Origin: Gymnopus androsaceus JB14
Taxonomy: Eukaryota > Basidiomycota > Agaricomycetes > Agaricales > Omphalotaceae
Reading direction: 5' to 3'
DNA length: 64,000 nucleotides
Assembly: GCA_009733575.1 (NCBI GenBank)
Contig: ML769534.1
Span: forward strand, 1 to 64,000
Shown piece after piece: positions 10,446 through 22,880 of the stretch (the stretch's first letter is position 1; every line of letters begins with the position of its first letter). A model generated the notes under the pieces. The model ran no database searches. It was not told the DNA's origin and was given only the letters and a program-made list of their open reading frames with translations. Made by a program: the position numbers and the translations under genes.

Positions 10446-10818
10446 ACTCCTTCTGCCACCATAAATCGTGTTGAACCGAGAACTATGGATCATAGCACTA
10501 AGGAATATTGTTGGAGCTAGTGTATAGCTTAATGACGTAATCACCAAGTACCGTATGGATCCCGGGCCTAACGGGACTATAGTGAGTGTATGGATCCCCA
10601 TCATGTCGCATTAAGTTATAGTTCCTACACCACATTCAGATTAGGAGCTAGTCTTATCCTAGGTCTAGTACAGCATTAGTTAGTTCTACTAAGTATGCTT
10701 TATTGGTATATGACAACGTATAGACTTCATTCTAGTCCGAGTTATCAGTACCAGTACAACCATTAGCTTACTTACTAGTATGACCTTAAGCACTGTTGGC
10801 CCCCCCCCCCCCCCCGGT
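10446..10818. other. no gene recognised; ends in a homopolymer C tract
   Basis: No coding pattern is seen. A run of 16 C residues at 10800-10815 borders the tandem repeat that follows. Confidence 0.5.
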
Positions 10819-11050
10819 GCATATGGGCACATATGGGCGCTCATTTTACTGCAGAAACATCGGGAATTGAGCTTGATAAATTGTGGAAAAATCATGAAAA
10901 TAGTGAAAATATTTGGGCATTGTTATCCACCCACCAGTGCTTATGGGTGTGTATTTTCCTGCCAAATAACGGGAATTGAGCTTGATAAATCTTGGAAAAA
11001 TCATAAAAAATCATGAAAATACTTAGGGATTGTTTTCCCACCTCCCACTG
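10819..11050. repeat. two tandem units of about 115 bp
   Basis: The core GGGAATTGAGCTTGATAAAT, followed by a TGGAAAAATCAT stretch and GGGCATTGTT/GGGATTGTTTTCC, occurs twice (about 10870 and 10970), each preceded by TATGGGxxxxTATTTT-like sequence. The two units have diverged moderately. No coding content. Confidence 0.75.
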
Positions 11051-11089
11051 ATTATTGCACCTCATGCCCAAATAAGGTCATGTAACACA

Positions 11090-11315
11090 TGTGACACTGT
11101 CACACTACATATACAGTATACCTTAACTGTAGCTCTCCTTCTGGAATTCATCCTCATTGTAATCAAAAGTTCAATTTTCAGTTTGTGTGACAGTGTCACA
11201 TGCAGGCTGATGGAATCAGCAGAGGTAGGTTGCTGGGTGTAGATGAGAAAGTCATCACTGCAACTATCAATCACTATTTCACAAATTTCAATTTGTACTG
11301 TGTGACAGTGTCACA
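11090..11315. repeat. three copies of the palindrome TGTGACASTGTCACA
   Basis: Perfect 15-bp palindromes (odd centre base) lie at 11090-11104 (centre C), 11186-11200 and 11301-11315 (centre G), spaced 96 and 115 bp apart. The flanks are unrelated apart from ATG after the last two. Such spaced palindromes could be protein-binding sites or element ends. Confidence 0.85.
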
Positions 11316-11847
11316 TGATTATTACTATACCTCACATGCATTACTATATTTACTAGTGCATGGAATCCATATCCAAAGGGTGCCAGAGGTCCTAGCTGTA
11401 TGGATTCCAGGCAGGGCCCCTGGATTTCCTGTGGATTTTGATCATTAGTTACTGGATTGTTACACTTTGGACTATCTAACTAGTTACTTTTCCTGGTAGA
11501 CTGGAATGGATAAATAAGTGATACATAAATATTAGATGTGAGCATACATACCGCAGACAACTGTTTGATATGTCTAGTCAACAAACTGCTCACCATCGAG
11601 GGCATATAGCTATTACCTATGGAAAATTCTCAATTAGCATAGTACACAGAGGTCATCCTGTCCAACATAGTCTCTCTCCATATTTTTCACTTTTTTTATG
11701 TTCGTAAATGTGTTTTTTGGGTCTTCAGCCCTCTCAATCATTCGGACAGTATCAGAAGAGTTGTTCTGGCTACTTCTAAGCTACAATAAACGATGAGGGA
11801 AGACACTTACAGCAGCAACATCAAAGTTCAAAAGAAAAATGTAAAGA

Positions 11848-11980
11848 CATGATGTAACACTCAGGAGTGACTGATAGTGCTAGGAGTTGAGGAGTTGGAT
11901 GCGCCATGCATCATGGGGTAATGGCACATCCAACTCCTCAACTCCCAGTGCTATCAGTCACTCCTGAGTGTTATGTCATG
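11848..11980. repeat. 133-bp near-perfect palindrome (foldback)
   Basis: The arm starting CATGATGTAACACTCAGGAG at 11848 is mirrored by the arm ending GTGTTATGTCATG at 11980, with about 58 bp per arm and a loop of roughly 15 bp (TGCATCATGGGGTAA). Only a handful of mismatches (for example GCGCCA against TGGCAC) separate the arms. It may be a small foldback MITE; no target duplication is obvious. Confidence 0.9.
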
Positions 11981-14900
11981 CCTTTTCATTTCTCTCCCAA
12001 AATTCGACGTTGCTCCACTCCCGCTGCTTCCTTATCGTTTGTTATTCACTGGTGATGCTGTTTTCATTGCTGAACTTTCCCTTTGCACAAAGCTGGCACT
12101 ACTCATGCCCCTTTAGGGAGATCCTGAAACGCAGTCTGCAATGACCTTAAACTACGAATTGGTGCAACAATAGGTGGTGAGTAAACAATGCATGCTTGGT
12201 TGTGCACGAACAGGTGGGTGATCTTTGTTTTGGTTTTTAAGTTCAATCTTCTTACCCTTGCTCACCATCTTCCTCAGTTCTATCAATTTCAACCCCAAAC
12301 CATCCAAGTACATTATTGTTTTGTTTCTTGAACAGTATCTAATGGAATATTTGACAGAACTCATGGCTTGTCAACCTCGTCAACCCCAAACCAGCTCGAA
12401 TGAGCAGCAGTGGTTCATAAACCCAAGATTCTGCAGCCCCAACCCTCGCCTCCTGCACAGGTGGTTCTGCTGATGCCAGTCAACTCAAATCCTCTCATGT
12501 CCATAACACATCCATTCCTATCAACTCCACTCCTCAGCCTCCTTTCCAGCTAACAGCTGCCAATTACCAAGTGTCCTGTGACAGAGCCAAAGAGTTAATC
12601 CTTCTGGCAATCAAGAAAAATTCTGCAGTGACAAAGCTCATCATTGATCGCTACCAAACCAAAGTGGAGGCTTTAGCATGTCTCCCAATGGAAGCAACAT
12701 CCCACCGCTGGACAATTATATGAGTCTGGATGGATATCTTTGAAAATATGAAGCCAGATGGCATTATGCTATCCACCAGCATGCTCTTGCCCTGCTTACT
12801 GCTCTCATTGACGTCACTTGGGAATGCTGAGTTGACAACTATTACAGGGTATTTGGAGAGAGTTTTGCCCTGTCTGACATTGAATGGCATTGCCATGAGG
12901 AAGAGCTAAGGAAGATTGATAATGCAGTTCCCAATGTCTTTGGGGATTTATGGTATGATAAATATCTCTAGTTTAGAGTACTAGTTCCATTCCTGTACTT
13001 TTATCTACGCTATAGTTGTAGCCACTTTATCTAGATTGCTTCAATTTGTATCCCTTGCAAAACTGTGATTTTTCAATATCAATTTCCTTTTGGGTGCAAT
13101 AAACAGCTTTGACCGGCCCTTCAATGAACTAATGGTACTTGCAAGCAATAAGGATGTGGTCCGCAATGACCTTAAACTATAAGCCAGTAGGACAATGTGT
13201 GCATGAGTGGCTTTGCAGTGCCAGTAGGTACCTGTGCTTTCAAACAATCTAATCAATCAAACCACTTAAATAGCCAACTCTGAATCAACTTTCCACCTTC
13301 TTGCCATATGATTATGCCTAAAGCCAATACTCCTATGAACCCCATCTGCGCGTTCAAAGCCCATTCCTAGTACCAGTGTGCACCACAAAGGAGGTGCAGC
13401 GTAAAGCAAACAATGCTAGGATTACTGAACTCTTGTACAAAATTCACCATAGTGCAGGACTGGCCAAGTCTTTTAGCCATCCCGCTGTTAATCCTGGAGA
13501 GTATTAGTCAGAAGAGGTTATATTTACTGGGCAGAGTGATAGCGCCAGCAGTTCAAACCATCCAGGCTTTAGCAAACTTGGGCAGTTGTATTACAGGGTG
13601 TGTATTGACCATGTTTGTTCCAAGCAGATATTAATTTTTTGCTAGGTATTCTGCTCTAACTCTAACAAGTTTGTACAATTGGTATAGGAACCCAAGCAGA
13701 TTCCTCAGTCACTTCCTTGAATCTAATGCGGAATTGATCAACCTCCTTGTTGCTCGCAAAATGCTGAGACCCGTTCCAAGGACAGGATTGATGTCAAAAG
13801 GGAATACACATTGCATGGCTTCCTCATGGAGTACAACCTCCTGGTCCAAGATGATCTCTTTGGGTACATCTACTTCAACAACAGTGGTCATCTCTGACAA
13901 CAACTCTGATGTTGAAATCATTGATGGGGAGTCTGGCCCCCCCAACTATCAATGCATATTGGTTGAACTGGGCTGCACTTAGATCTTCACCTGCCCCCTC
14001 AAGCGCAGTGCCTAAATGCAAGCTGCTTCAAACCTCAAGAGTCCAGTGGGACAGACTTATTGCTGAGGCAATGAGTTCACCCGCTAGCAGTGATAAGGAT
14101 GAAGTTGAACAACATTTCAGGACTAAGCATGGGGCACAAACCTCCATCACTTTGTATGTCTTCACCAAGGTAAACAATTTTGTGAGTAATGTCTGCTTCC
14201 TCACTGAATCAATTTCCAGACAAACAGCAAACATTTGCCCAATTTATGTCAAGCTGGGTATAGCACCTGGCTCCATTATTTTGTTGGGAGCAAATTTGGA
14301 TAAACAATTGGTTGGGTTAAAATCAGCCCACTCAATCGACCGATACATTGCAGTGACTGTTGTCTGGAGGGAGATTAAGTGGAACACCCCTATTTGTTGT
14401 CAGAGCTGGTTCAGTTATTGCTGTGAAGGCCTCGAATATTACCAGTGAAGGATTGGAACATTCACACGCCACACATCTTTGATAATCAAGCTTAATGATT
14501 TACCTGCACCTATATTAATAACTGCTATGTACTCTTCTACCTTAATTAAATCATTGTTTCTGATACCATTACCTTTCTGAGCAAAAAACTTATGCTTTGA
14601 GCTTTCAGGTTGGTGAGCCATGGTCCAAAATGACCTCAAACTATTTCATTGTGTTGTTTTGCCACTTCTGGAACATGGATGGACAATAGCAACAGATGTG
14701 GCCAGTTATCATGTTGTTAGACTAACTTGTTCAGTAAGATTCATTGTTTGTTCAAGGCCATGACCTGTGCTTACTCTTTACCATCCCAGATTGTCACTCT
14801 CCTCTCTCTCTCTCTCTCCTCTCTCTCTCATACATGCCATGGAAGAAAATCAAAATCTCTACTGAGCAAATTGCTCAGAATAGTCGGGAATACACCAATG

Positions 14901-15080
14901 CCTCTGCTCCATGACAAACTGTTACCACTGTCAGTGGTTCAACAACATTCACTCAAATGACAGTCATAGGAGCATCATCATCCAACCAATCCGCTCCTTG
15001 ACCATCACCTCAGATGATGGCTCTGCAGAGTGAACCAGTTGATGTCATGATAAGATGAGGTTCCTGTGGAGGACTTATTA
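11981..15080 (+). other. degenerate coding-like sequence, family not recognised
   Basis: Several short plus-strand stretches read like old protein (for example AIKKNSAVTKLIIDRYQTK near 12610 and SSDKDEVEQHFRTKHG near 14080), but they are separated by frameshifts and stops and I cannot assign a family. A related word, AATGACCTYAAACTA, occurs at about 12140, 13165 and 14628, suggesting diverged repeats about 1.0 and 1.5 kb apart. A CT-rich microsatellite occupies 14798-14830. This stretch lies directly upstream of the KDZ transposase and may include its lost N-terminus or an accompanying gene of the same element. Confidence 0.35.
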
Positions 15081-15162
15081 GGAGGAGATCAAAACTCAGG
15101 TGTGTTATGTTTTGTTTTTTGAAGTCAAATTAATGATTAATGAATCTGATTTTCAATGTGCA

Positions 15163-18100
15163 AAACTTCTAGTGGAGTATAGCGACGTTTTTTTCACTGG
15201 CTGCAAAGCTCCTCATGCACAAGGAAGCGGACATGCTTGCACAGGGACTCTTTGCACCTGCGGTAGTGCTACACATGAGGTACACTGTCTAGACTGCATG
15301 TCCAGATGCCCCCGCTTTGTTGTGCTTGCTGGGTTGCTGTTCACAAGCACCAGCCTCTTCATTGGGCACATGTATGGTGCAATGCAGGATATTTTGTTCA
15401 TCAAGACATCTTGACCATCCAGGACGGCTATGGCATTCCATTGGGACATGATGGTGATATCTGCCCAAAGGCTTTGAAACCATTGCTGATGTCACTGGTT
15501 GACCTGACTGGGGTTCATGCCACCAAATTCACTTTCTGCCAGTGTGACAAAGGACCTCTCAACAAGTGGCGTCAGCTTTTCCAGGTAAATCTCTTCCCTG
15601 CGACAGTTCATCAACCTCAGACTGCATTTAGTTTTGGTCTTCTTTGCCACTAGCAAATTACAACGCTGACAATCAAAAATCACAGCCTACCATTACCTTT
15701 CGCAGTCTTCATCGCTTAACAGATAATGTATTCACTGGCAATGTCCCGGTATGTAAAGTGTTATGTTTTTATTCCCCATTCCTAAAGTCCCTTTTAGTTT
15801 AATCCAGGATCCATACAAACAGTTCCTGTTTGTTACTTGGATATGGCCACTGCTTGAAGCGGAGAAATGGTTTGGCAGGCTGCATGGAAATGGGATGAAT
15901 CAGCTATTCCCTTGTTGTCCAAAGGATAACCTCATTGTTTACTGCCCAGCTTGTCTGGAACAGAGCGTCAATATGGAGCCTAGGTGGGAAAAAACTCCAT
16001 TGCATCTGAGGTACATTTCAGGTATCTATTTTGCAAAGCAAACTACACTAAACTTCTTCCTTCCCAGCCACCTGCATCAATGAGCTAGGACAGCAAATGG
16101 AAACATGAAAACTGGAAACTACTGATAAGAAGAATGACCTCAATGACGTCTCCTTGTTCGCAGGCAGAGCGTACATGCCTATGGAGAAACGCTACCAACA
16201 TTACTTGAAAACTGTTCTGCAGCTGCAGAAGGAGGTGAGTATCCTACTTTTCAGTGTCAACTGGACTAATCATGGCTTCCAGAAAAATACATGTAACCAC
16301 ATAAATGTGGCGAATGGGGCGAATTGAGCAAAGTTCAAGAACCAGCGCATTTCAGGCAATGTCAACATTCAATGTGATCATATCTTTGTAACTTCTTGCG
16401 TGGATTTGACTGTCGGTGAACAGTGCGTGGTTTTCAAGAAGTTGATTGAAATTACTGACCTTATTTTGTAGATTTTCTATTGTGGATTTGGCCATGGAGC
16501 TCAATCTGGAGGCAGCACCTTTTGACCATGGTACTGAGCCCAATTGTGTATGGAGCTATAACAACATCTGCGCACTCAGTCCTAATATTTCAGACCACTG
16601 GCACAAATACCACAAGCATTTTGCTCACATCATCGACAAGTCATGCTGGATTATACCTGTAATCCATGTAAAAAATCATGTTGAGGGTTGCAACTGTCTT
16701 TATTGCTATTGTTACAAGCCATGTCTTGCACACCTCCATGGAGAGACAGCAGAATATGGCTGGGCTATATTCAATGGGATTGGTCCCTCAGTCCTACAAA
16801 TGAGCCCTGGTCATCAAATCGACACTTTGATTATTCACTATGGAGATTGGAACTGGAGGAAGTTGGTTGGATATGGTATGTTGATGTCCATTCGTCCAAA
16901 CTACTACTGATAGATTAAACAGTGCAACAGGCTATAAAAGATTTTACCAATGCAAGGAAACTATATGTAGACAAATGTGATCATTTTGTTGGGCTCTGTG
17001 AACTCTACGAGACAAAAGTGTTACAATGGACCACAATGGATCACTCTCCTCACTTGGACCCTAGATCAAAGCATACCATGCTCAGTGTTTATTCGCATAA
17101 CAACAATAAAGGTGAGCTGATGAAAGGTTGTATTTCATTGTATTGCCTGACAATGTTGGTAGCTCCAACCCTTAAAGGCTTGGTAGATTGATTGATGTCT
17201 TCAAAAGACACCATTACCGTTTGCTCTGGAGATGTGAAGGTGGGAGCAGTAGTATCTTGGCTGCAAGAAGGACTTGCAATCTGTCAAATACAGTGCATGC
17301 TTTAAAAGCTACTTCCATTATCAAAAATGCTCATGATTAAGCACCAGAGCTCGTATGTGTTGCCTTGCAAAAATATGTCAATTGAGCCCATCAAGGGAGC
17401 TCCTCTCCCGCCGTACAAAGCTGTCAACATGAATTGACAAATGGCATAAGGAGCAAAAATGTTTTATGTGTTCCATTGCCCCACAACTTGTGGGCCAATC
17501 TGCGGAAGAGCCTGAAGACCAAAGCCTTTTGCTGCCTTTGGATTTCTCGGCTTCTGACCAACACAATTTTTGTCTGCTCACTTTGGCCAGCAAGCAAGTT
17601 CAGATGCTCAAACTGGCCCTCGGAGACATCATCAACAGCTTACAGACAACTGTAAAAACTCTTACAGCTGCGTATGAGTGAAAAATCAAACACACTTGTG
17701 GGCAGGATGTGGACACACAGTTGAACCAGGAGATTCAAAACATCGAGGCTAAAAGGAGCACCTTCATTGCTGATTACACCCTGTTCCAAGATGCTCTACA
17801 TGCACTGGATGCCCTTGACAAGGAGAAGTGGCCGATTTGAGGGAGGAGGACACCTTTCGGAAGGCAACAGAGAGACAACACTCACCCAGTGACTCTAGAG
17901 TGGTCGGGAAATCTGTGGGCAATAACTTTCACTGGGTATTGGTCCTCAGAGAATGGAGCAACATCTTGTTTAATTTTTGGCAATGGCAAAAGCAAGCAAG
18001 ATGAGGTGAAGGCCAATGAAGCAGAAGATCCAACATTTGATGCAGAGGTGTTAAACTATTCAGGTGAGCTCTATTTAAATTCACCGTCACTTGTTTAACA

Positions 18101-18666
18101 TTGAATGTGTACAGGTACAAAGATGGCAATGCGCAAAGGTGACCAGTTCTATTACTGGGGTACTTCATTGTACTAAATGTGTGATTAGCCCGGAACCCCA
18201 ATCCCAATCCACCCAAAGCTTCAAAAGCTCCTGAAACCAAATGACAAGAGTCTCTGGTGTCTGAAAATAACATGGAGCGACCGCCTACAGAGGGTTGGAT
18301 CTGGAAAACAGGGCAGCTAAAGAACATGAAGCCAGACAAGATAGAAGCATGGGAGGAAACCAGTATGTCAATTCTACATGGGCTTTAATTGATGTTCTAC
18401 TAACATTTGATGCAGATGATAGAGTGCAGTGGTTTAGAGCCGAAGCAGATTTTGAACACTGGCAGGAGTGTCTTGAGAGGAAGCATGCTGATTGTGACTG
18501 TGCTTTGCGGAGATTTGCCTTTGAACAAGATGCCTGGGACACACTGGCAAAGGAATTTGCAGAGTCTCCTGGTCATGCTGCATATGCCTGCAAACACCGC
18601 GATATGTTCAAATCTCTCCACATCAATCAGACAAAGTTTGATAATGTTGCTGTGCCTATATTATGA
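15163..18666 (+). pseudogene. KDZ (Kyakuja-Dileera-Zisupton) transposase, decayed
   Basis: KDZ proteins are DDE-type transposases, common in mushroom genomes. Family landmarks appear here in order but in shifting frames: a CxC2-like Cys cluster (CTCGSATHEVHCLDC at 15255, CCACWVAVHKHQPLHWAHVW at 15315, then LGHDGDICP); the conserved block HATKFTFCQCD, NKWRQLF, LFPAT, QTAFSF (15510-15640); LTDNVFTGNVP; DPYKQFL; NDVSLFAGRAYMP (16150); NIQCDHIFVTSCVDL (16370). The core IPVIHVKNHVEGC, HGETAEYGWAIFNGIGPS and MSPGHQIDTLIIHYGDWNW is at 16655-16860. Then come RKLYVDKCDHF, EEPEDQSLLLPLDFS and a C-terminal VQWFRAEADF ... GHAAYACKHRDMF (18425-18610). Frameshifts are visible at about 15300 and twice within 15650-15710, and stops interrupt the frame (for example near 15651 and 17680). 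Some breaks look like introns (15750-15795, 16393-16470). The copy is very probably dead. Confidence 0.8.
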
Positions 18667-18949
18667 CCAATGTGCCCAACCAAGACAATTTCGGATCGAT
18701 TATTGATCTGGTGAGAGGACCAAGAGAAGTCCTTTTCCTTCAATCAGTAAGTGACTGATTTGTTGTATTGGTGAGTGAAACTAATCTCCACATGCTAGAT
18801 GGTTGACAAGGCTGCCATTCAAAGATCCAACAATTTGCGGTGGTGATACAAGAGAGCCACTAGCAGATGAAGAAGATCAGGAAGACACTGAGAAAACTGG
18901 GAAGAAATGCAAGAATTCCACTGGTTAAATGTGAGTTATGATCAATTGA

Positions 18950-19300
18950 TGTTGTTTAAATTGTGCCATGGAGTCTAGTTTGATCAGTCTTTAAGCAGGA
19001 ACTTGAGTCAGCTTCATTGAAAGGTGTTTTTGTTGTTTAATCATGTAGTTTAATGCTGACCCAGTGGGATTGAACAGGTGGTTTAAATATTCTTGTTCCG
19101 CTGTTTAACATGGTAAGTTTCATTTGTTTAACTGAATCTTGCTGAGTGACTTATGCTTGCTCAATAGATTGTTTAATGTCTGTATTTGCACCCTGTTTAA
19201 CTTTCTGTTTAATCATCATGCAAGGGCTGTTTAAATGTAGTGTTTAATACTTATGCAAAGTGTATTATTTATGTCACTGTTTGATAGTTCAAGTCTGTTT
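18950..19300. repeat. cluster of about a dozen GTTTAA motifs downstream of the KDZ gene
   Basis: GTTTAA or GTTTAAA/GTTTAAC/GTTTAAT occurs roughly every 20-40 bp between 18950 and 19300 (for example 19034, 19082, 19103, 19126, 19170, 19193, 19204, 19230, 19241, 19297). In 350 bp of random sequence a given hexamer is expected about 0.1 times per strand. The position 3' of a transposase suggests subterminal binding repeats of the element. Confidence 0.7.
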
Positions 19301-20567
19301 AATGAAAAGTGGTTATGACCTTTCTTGTTTAGTGTGAACTCATACTCTTATAGCTCCCAGTGCTTCCACTCGAAGTCCAATCAAGCCTAAGATGGTTTCG
19401 CTAGTCAGACCATGCAAGGCTCGTGCTGTCTGTCTTCATACAGAGAAGCCCTATTCTAGAATGGCACCAAAGCTCAGTATGTTGTTGGCCTACTATGATG
19501 ATCTGGTACTAATAATCAGTTAGAACTTTCACAGAAAGTACCTATCCCTATATATGCTATACTCAGGGAATCAACTCATACTACTGCTCCGGAACCCTTG
19601 GCTGCTGTTCCTTCTGGAACCTCTATTGTTTCTCAAGCATTAGCAAGCAAGTCATCTTTGGAAGCTCCAGCTACTGCTCATATTGAGTCTAAAGCTTACT
19701 GTAATGTCGAGTCTGAAGCTTATCATGATGTTGCTCTCATTCAAAAGTCAATTGGATGCAGGGTGCCTAACCTTGATGAAAATAGCACCAAGATTGAACT
19801 TAACACTGTCACACCAGCAGACGTTCCTGTCCTTTGGACGCACAACAAAAATCCCTGGTTACATCTCAAGAAACACCCACAGCCGCTTCCATGTATTGGA
19901 CCATATGCTGTACATCCAGTTTGTTGGCTGCTTTGATTTCAATTGTGCATTGCTAAAGCTTGCTCATGCTAGATGCTCTTAGTCCTCGATGCAGATCCAT
20001 TGCGAGAGCCTGAAAAAGGTCTTCTTTGGGAATCAAAATGATGACATTTTCATCAACAAGTTCAAACCAGTAATCTTCTCTCTGTGTGTACAGGAAGCTC
20101 GCAAAAAAAATTGGAGAACGGGCAGCATCAAATGGAGTTACAATTGCTGGTATGTTTGGATGTGCACTATTCCACCTTTATGCCTGATGGAATTTTATGT
20201 ACAGAATTCAATTTACCTGAGGTGTTCATCAGTAGATCGGCAACTGGGGAAGAGTGGCTTTGCCTTGCATCATATCCATCACAGATTGCATTGAAGGACT
20301 TCAAGACAACTGTGATGGAAGAGGAACCAAATACAGATCTCCTTTCCATGACACTTCATGCTTTCTTGCACTTCTCATATGAACATGGTGACAGACTGAC
20401 AGTAAGACTGTATTTTGAAACTTCATCTGTGAGTGCTGTTTCCACACATTGGTATCTTCTTTCTAATGCCCTATCAGATACGCTGGGTGATAATGCGGTC
20501 TCAATTCTTTGGTTCCAGTGTGATATGTGAGTCTTCATCTACTCCAAGCCTCCTTCTCACAATGCCA
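19301..20567 (+). other. unassigned coding-like region
   Basis: Plus-strand frames at 19598-19936 (112 codons) and 20084-20530 (148 codons; ends ALSDTLGDNAVSILWFQC) read as plausible protein but have no family I recognise. Between them QEARKKNWRTGSIKWSYN and an alternative frame reading GERAASNGVTIAGMFGCALF suggest a frameshift near 20105. It may be part of the same dead element as the KDZ gene or an unrelated decayed gene. Confidence 0.3.
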
Positions 20568-20793
20568 ATACTGTATAATTACAGCCAATAGTTCCCATAA
20601 CCGTAACACTGGCCCTGGGAACTTGGTCATTTTGGAAATCATAATGCATAACGGGGGCCAATTTTTCGGTGCCCTTGCCTATTATGGTAATTTTTTTCTG
20701 GCTACACCATATATAGTAAGAGAACTTATACTTTTTTGAAGTTCCTGCGTAACGCATGAAACCCGGGAACTATTGGTTGTAATCATACAGTAT
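20568..20793. mobile_element. MITE with about 28-bp TIRs and TA flanks
   Basis: ATACTGTATAATTACAGCCA at 20568 is mirrored by GGTTGTAATCATACAGTAT ending at 20793, and the inverted repeat continues inward to AATAGTTCCC/GGGAACTATT. The outermost TA on each side would fit a Tc1/mariner-type TA target duplication, with the element proper starting CTGTAT. About 226 bp, non-coding. Confidence 0.75.
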
Positions 20794-22812
20794 CTTTTTT
20801 TGCAGTATGGAATCTTATGGGAATGACAATACTGCCCGGAATGGAATAGAGTTGTTCACCAAAAAGCATCAATGCAATGCTTTATGCCAGAAGTTAGACC
20901 TCTTACCTTTTCAATTAGCCCCCCGGGTCTGAGCTTGGAATGATCGTACTCTATATGCATCAATTTTTTTTGTAACCTCATATCTCTATGAATCACCTTC
21001 AACTCCCCCTACTTACAAGTTACGAACTACAATATCTATGACTTTATGACTTTACAACCTTGTTTGTGATTTTTCTGTATGTAGTATCATTACTTGTGAA
21101 ATGGGTGCACACTGTACATTGTTACCAAATTGATGTGTGATCAGTCAACTTTCGAAACTTTGTCTCGCAGCCTGCCACTTCTTCCATGACAGTTCCCAGT
21201 CTAATCTTGGCGTCCCCTGCAATGTCGGCAAGCTCCCCAGAGACCGCAATGACAGGGAGGGATGACCGGAGCTCTTATGTTGTGTTCTCCATATGCATTT
21301 GCGTAGTAGACACAACTCTGTTCACATCCCCTACTCCTGACAGTACTGGCACTGCAGTGCTGGATCCCTTCACCCAATGTTGTGCAAGAATCCTCCCCAT
21401 GCACAAACCTAACAATATAACTCCAGGAGCATAGAAAGTTGAATGTGCACCAAAATGTAAAAGCTGGTGGCTGAACTCAGGAATATGGAAGTGCAAGGGC
21501 AAATGTGCAGATGCAGAGACATCGACATTTGGAGTGCACCGGAGCGATTATGGCTGCCACTACTTTTGTATTCAAGTAGGAGAATTATGTTGACACAGAC
21601 ATGAGAGATCATAGAAGAGGATGAGTGGGTATCAACATGTATAGCCGTATAGTTCTTTCAACTTCTTCAACCTAGCAAACCCAACCAAGCTCACGAATTT
21701 TGATGACCAATTCCTAGAAAGTATCTTGGGTAGGCTGATAGATGCTTATAAGCTATATGCGCCATAGTGGTCGGTAACGATGAGCTTGATGAGATGTAGG
21801 CCGTAGCATCGAGGATTGATGTGGCTATGAGCAAGAACAATAAACGTCGAAGCGCCAAAGCGCTAGAATGCTTGACACGGTGTGTGAAAAACTTAAATTC
21901 AACTGAATCGCTTAGGCTTACCGTAGACGGGTTCCAGTAGGAGAGGAAGCGCGAGACGAGGAGCGGGAAGCGGGATTCTTGGATGTACGATTGCCTTTTG
22001 GTGTTTTCTGCAGGTCTGAGCCCGAGTCGGGTGTGTTGCGCGTATTAGCACTAGGTGTTTCACTCATAGGTGAGGAAACTTTTGATTTTTATTGCCTACT
22101 ACTCGCTATGTGTACCGTGCTTCAGGGAGCTCCGAGGATTAGACCGTGGGAATGCTCGAGAAGATGGATGTAACAAATCAAGTTTCGGCGCGAGCTGTCA
22201 AGTACCGTTCTCATTACCCAACTCTATCTTTGACTTTTCTCTAGGCCGTAAGTGGGAGCTGGAGGAAGATTAGAATGTACGAAGGAGCTCGCTTCAAAAA
22301 ATCTTGGGACGACGTCGGAGAAACCATACGGTAGCAATGCTCGAGGGACCGTGACAGTGAGATGCGCGTTTCTCAACGAAGCTGTCCTCATGTTTATCAT
22401 TAAACACTCAGGTACTGAATTAAGACCCATTCAATCGCCGTCAGAAACACTGGAACAAATCTATTAGCGTTCCTATGCTTTGACAACTATGGAAGTATTT
22501 TTCTACGACTGACGATTTAACTCTATGCAAGCTCTGGAAATAGTCGTTCCTTCTCATGGCTACTTTCTTCTGGATCTGGGCGAGTGGTTTGGCAGATATC
22601 ACGAGAAATAGTCCGATGGCTGCAACCGCCGAGCTTCCCTATGACTGGTCGCTGCTTTTACATTTTTCGACTCGAGGAAACTCAGCACAGGATATGGATT
22701 GCGCGCGCACGGGCGGAAAATGCGCGGGTTAATGGCCTTGCCCCGGAAAAATTCCGCAAGACTGGATGCGAGCTCCTTTGGTTTCTTCATAATGGCAGAT
22801 CCTGTGGTTGGT
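20794..22812. other. intergenic, no gene recognised
   Basis: Short frames on both strands (for example 21186-21434, 21979-22173, 22252-22467) show no recognisable domain. The last 600 bp are the likely upstream region of the GH7 gene. Confidence 0.45.
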
Positions 22813-22827
22813 CCATTGGTATAAAGA
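22813..22827 (+). promoter_or_regulatory. TATA box and CCAAT-like element of the GH7 gene
   Basis: CCATTGG at 22813-22819 is followed directly by TATAAAG at 22821-22827, 54 bp before the GH7 start codon. Position and sequence fit a core promoter. The ATTGG could be a reverse CCAAT box but is unusually close to the TATA box. Confidence 0.55.
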
Positions 22828-22880
22828 GTGTTGGTTTTTGTCGTACAGTCTTCATCGGTTTAACACAACAATCGTCAAGG

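Noticed and set aside
10689..11448. Several overlapping 68-82-codon frames on both strands
   Set aside because: They coincide with the tandem repeat, the C homopolymer and the palindromes; codon composition is not protein-like.
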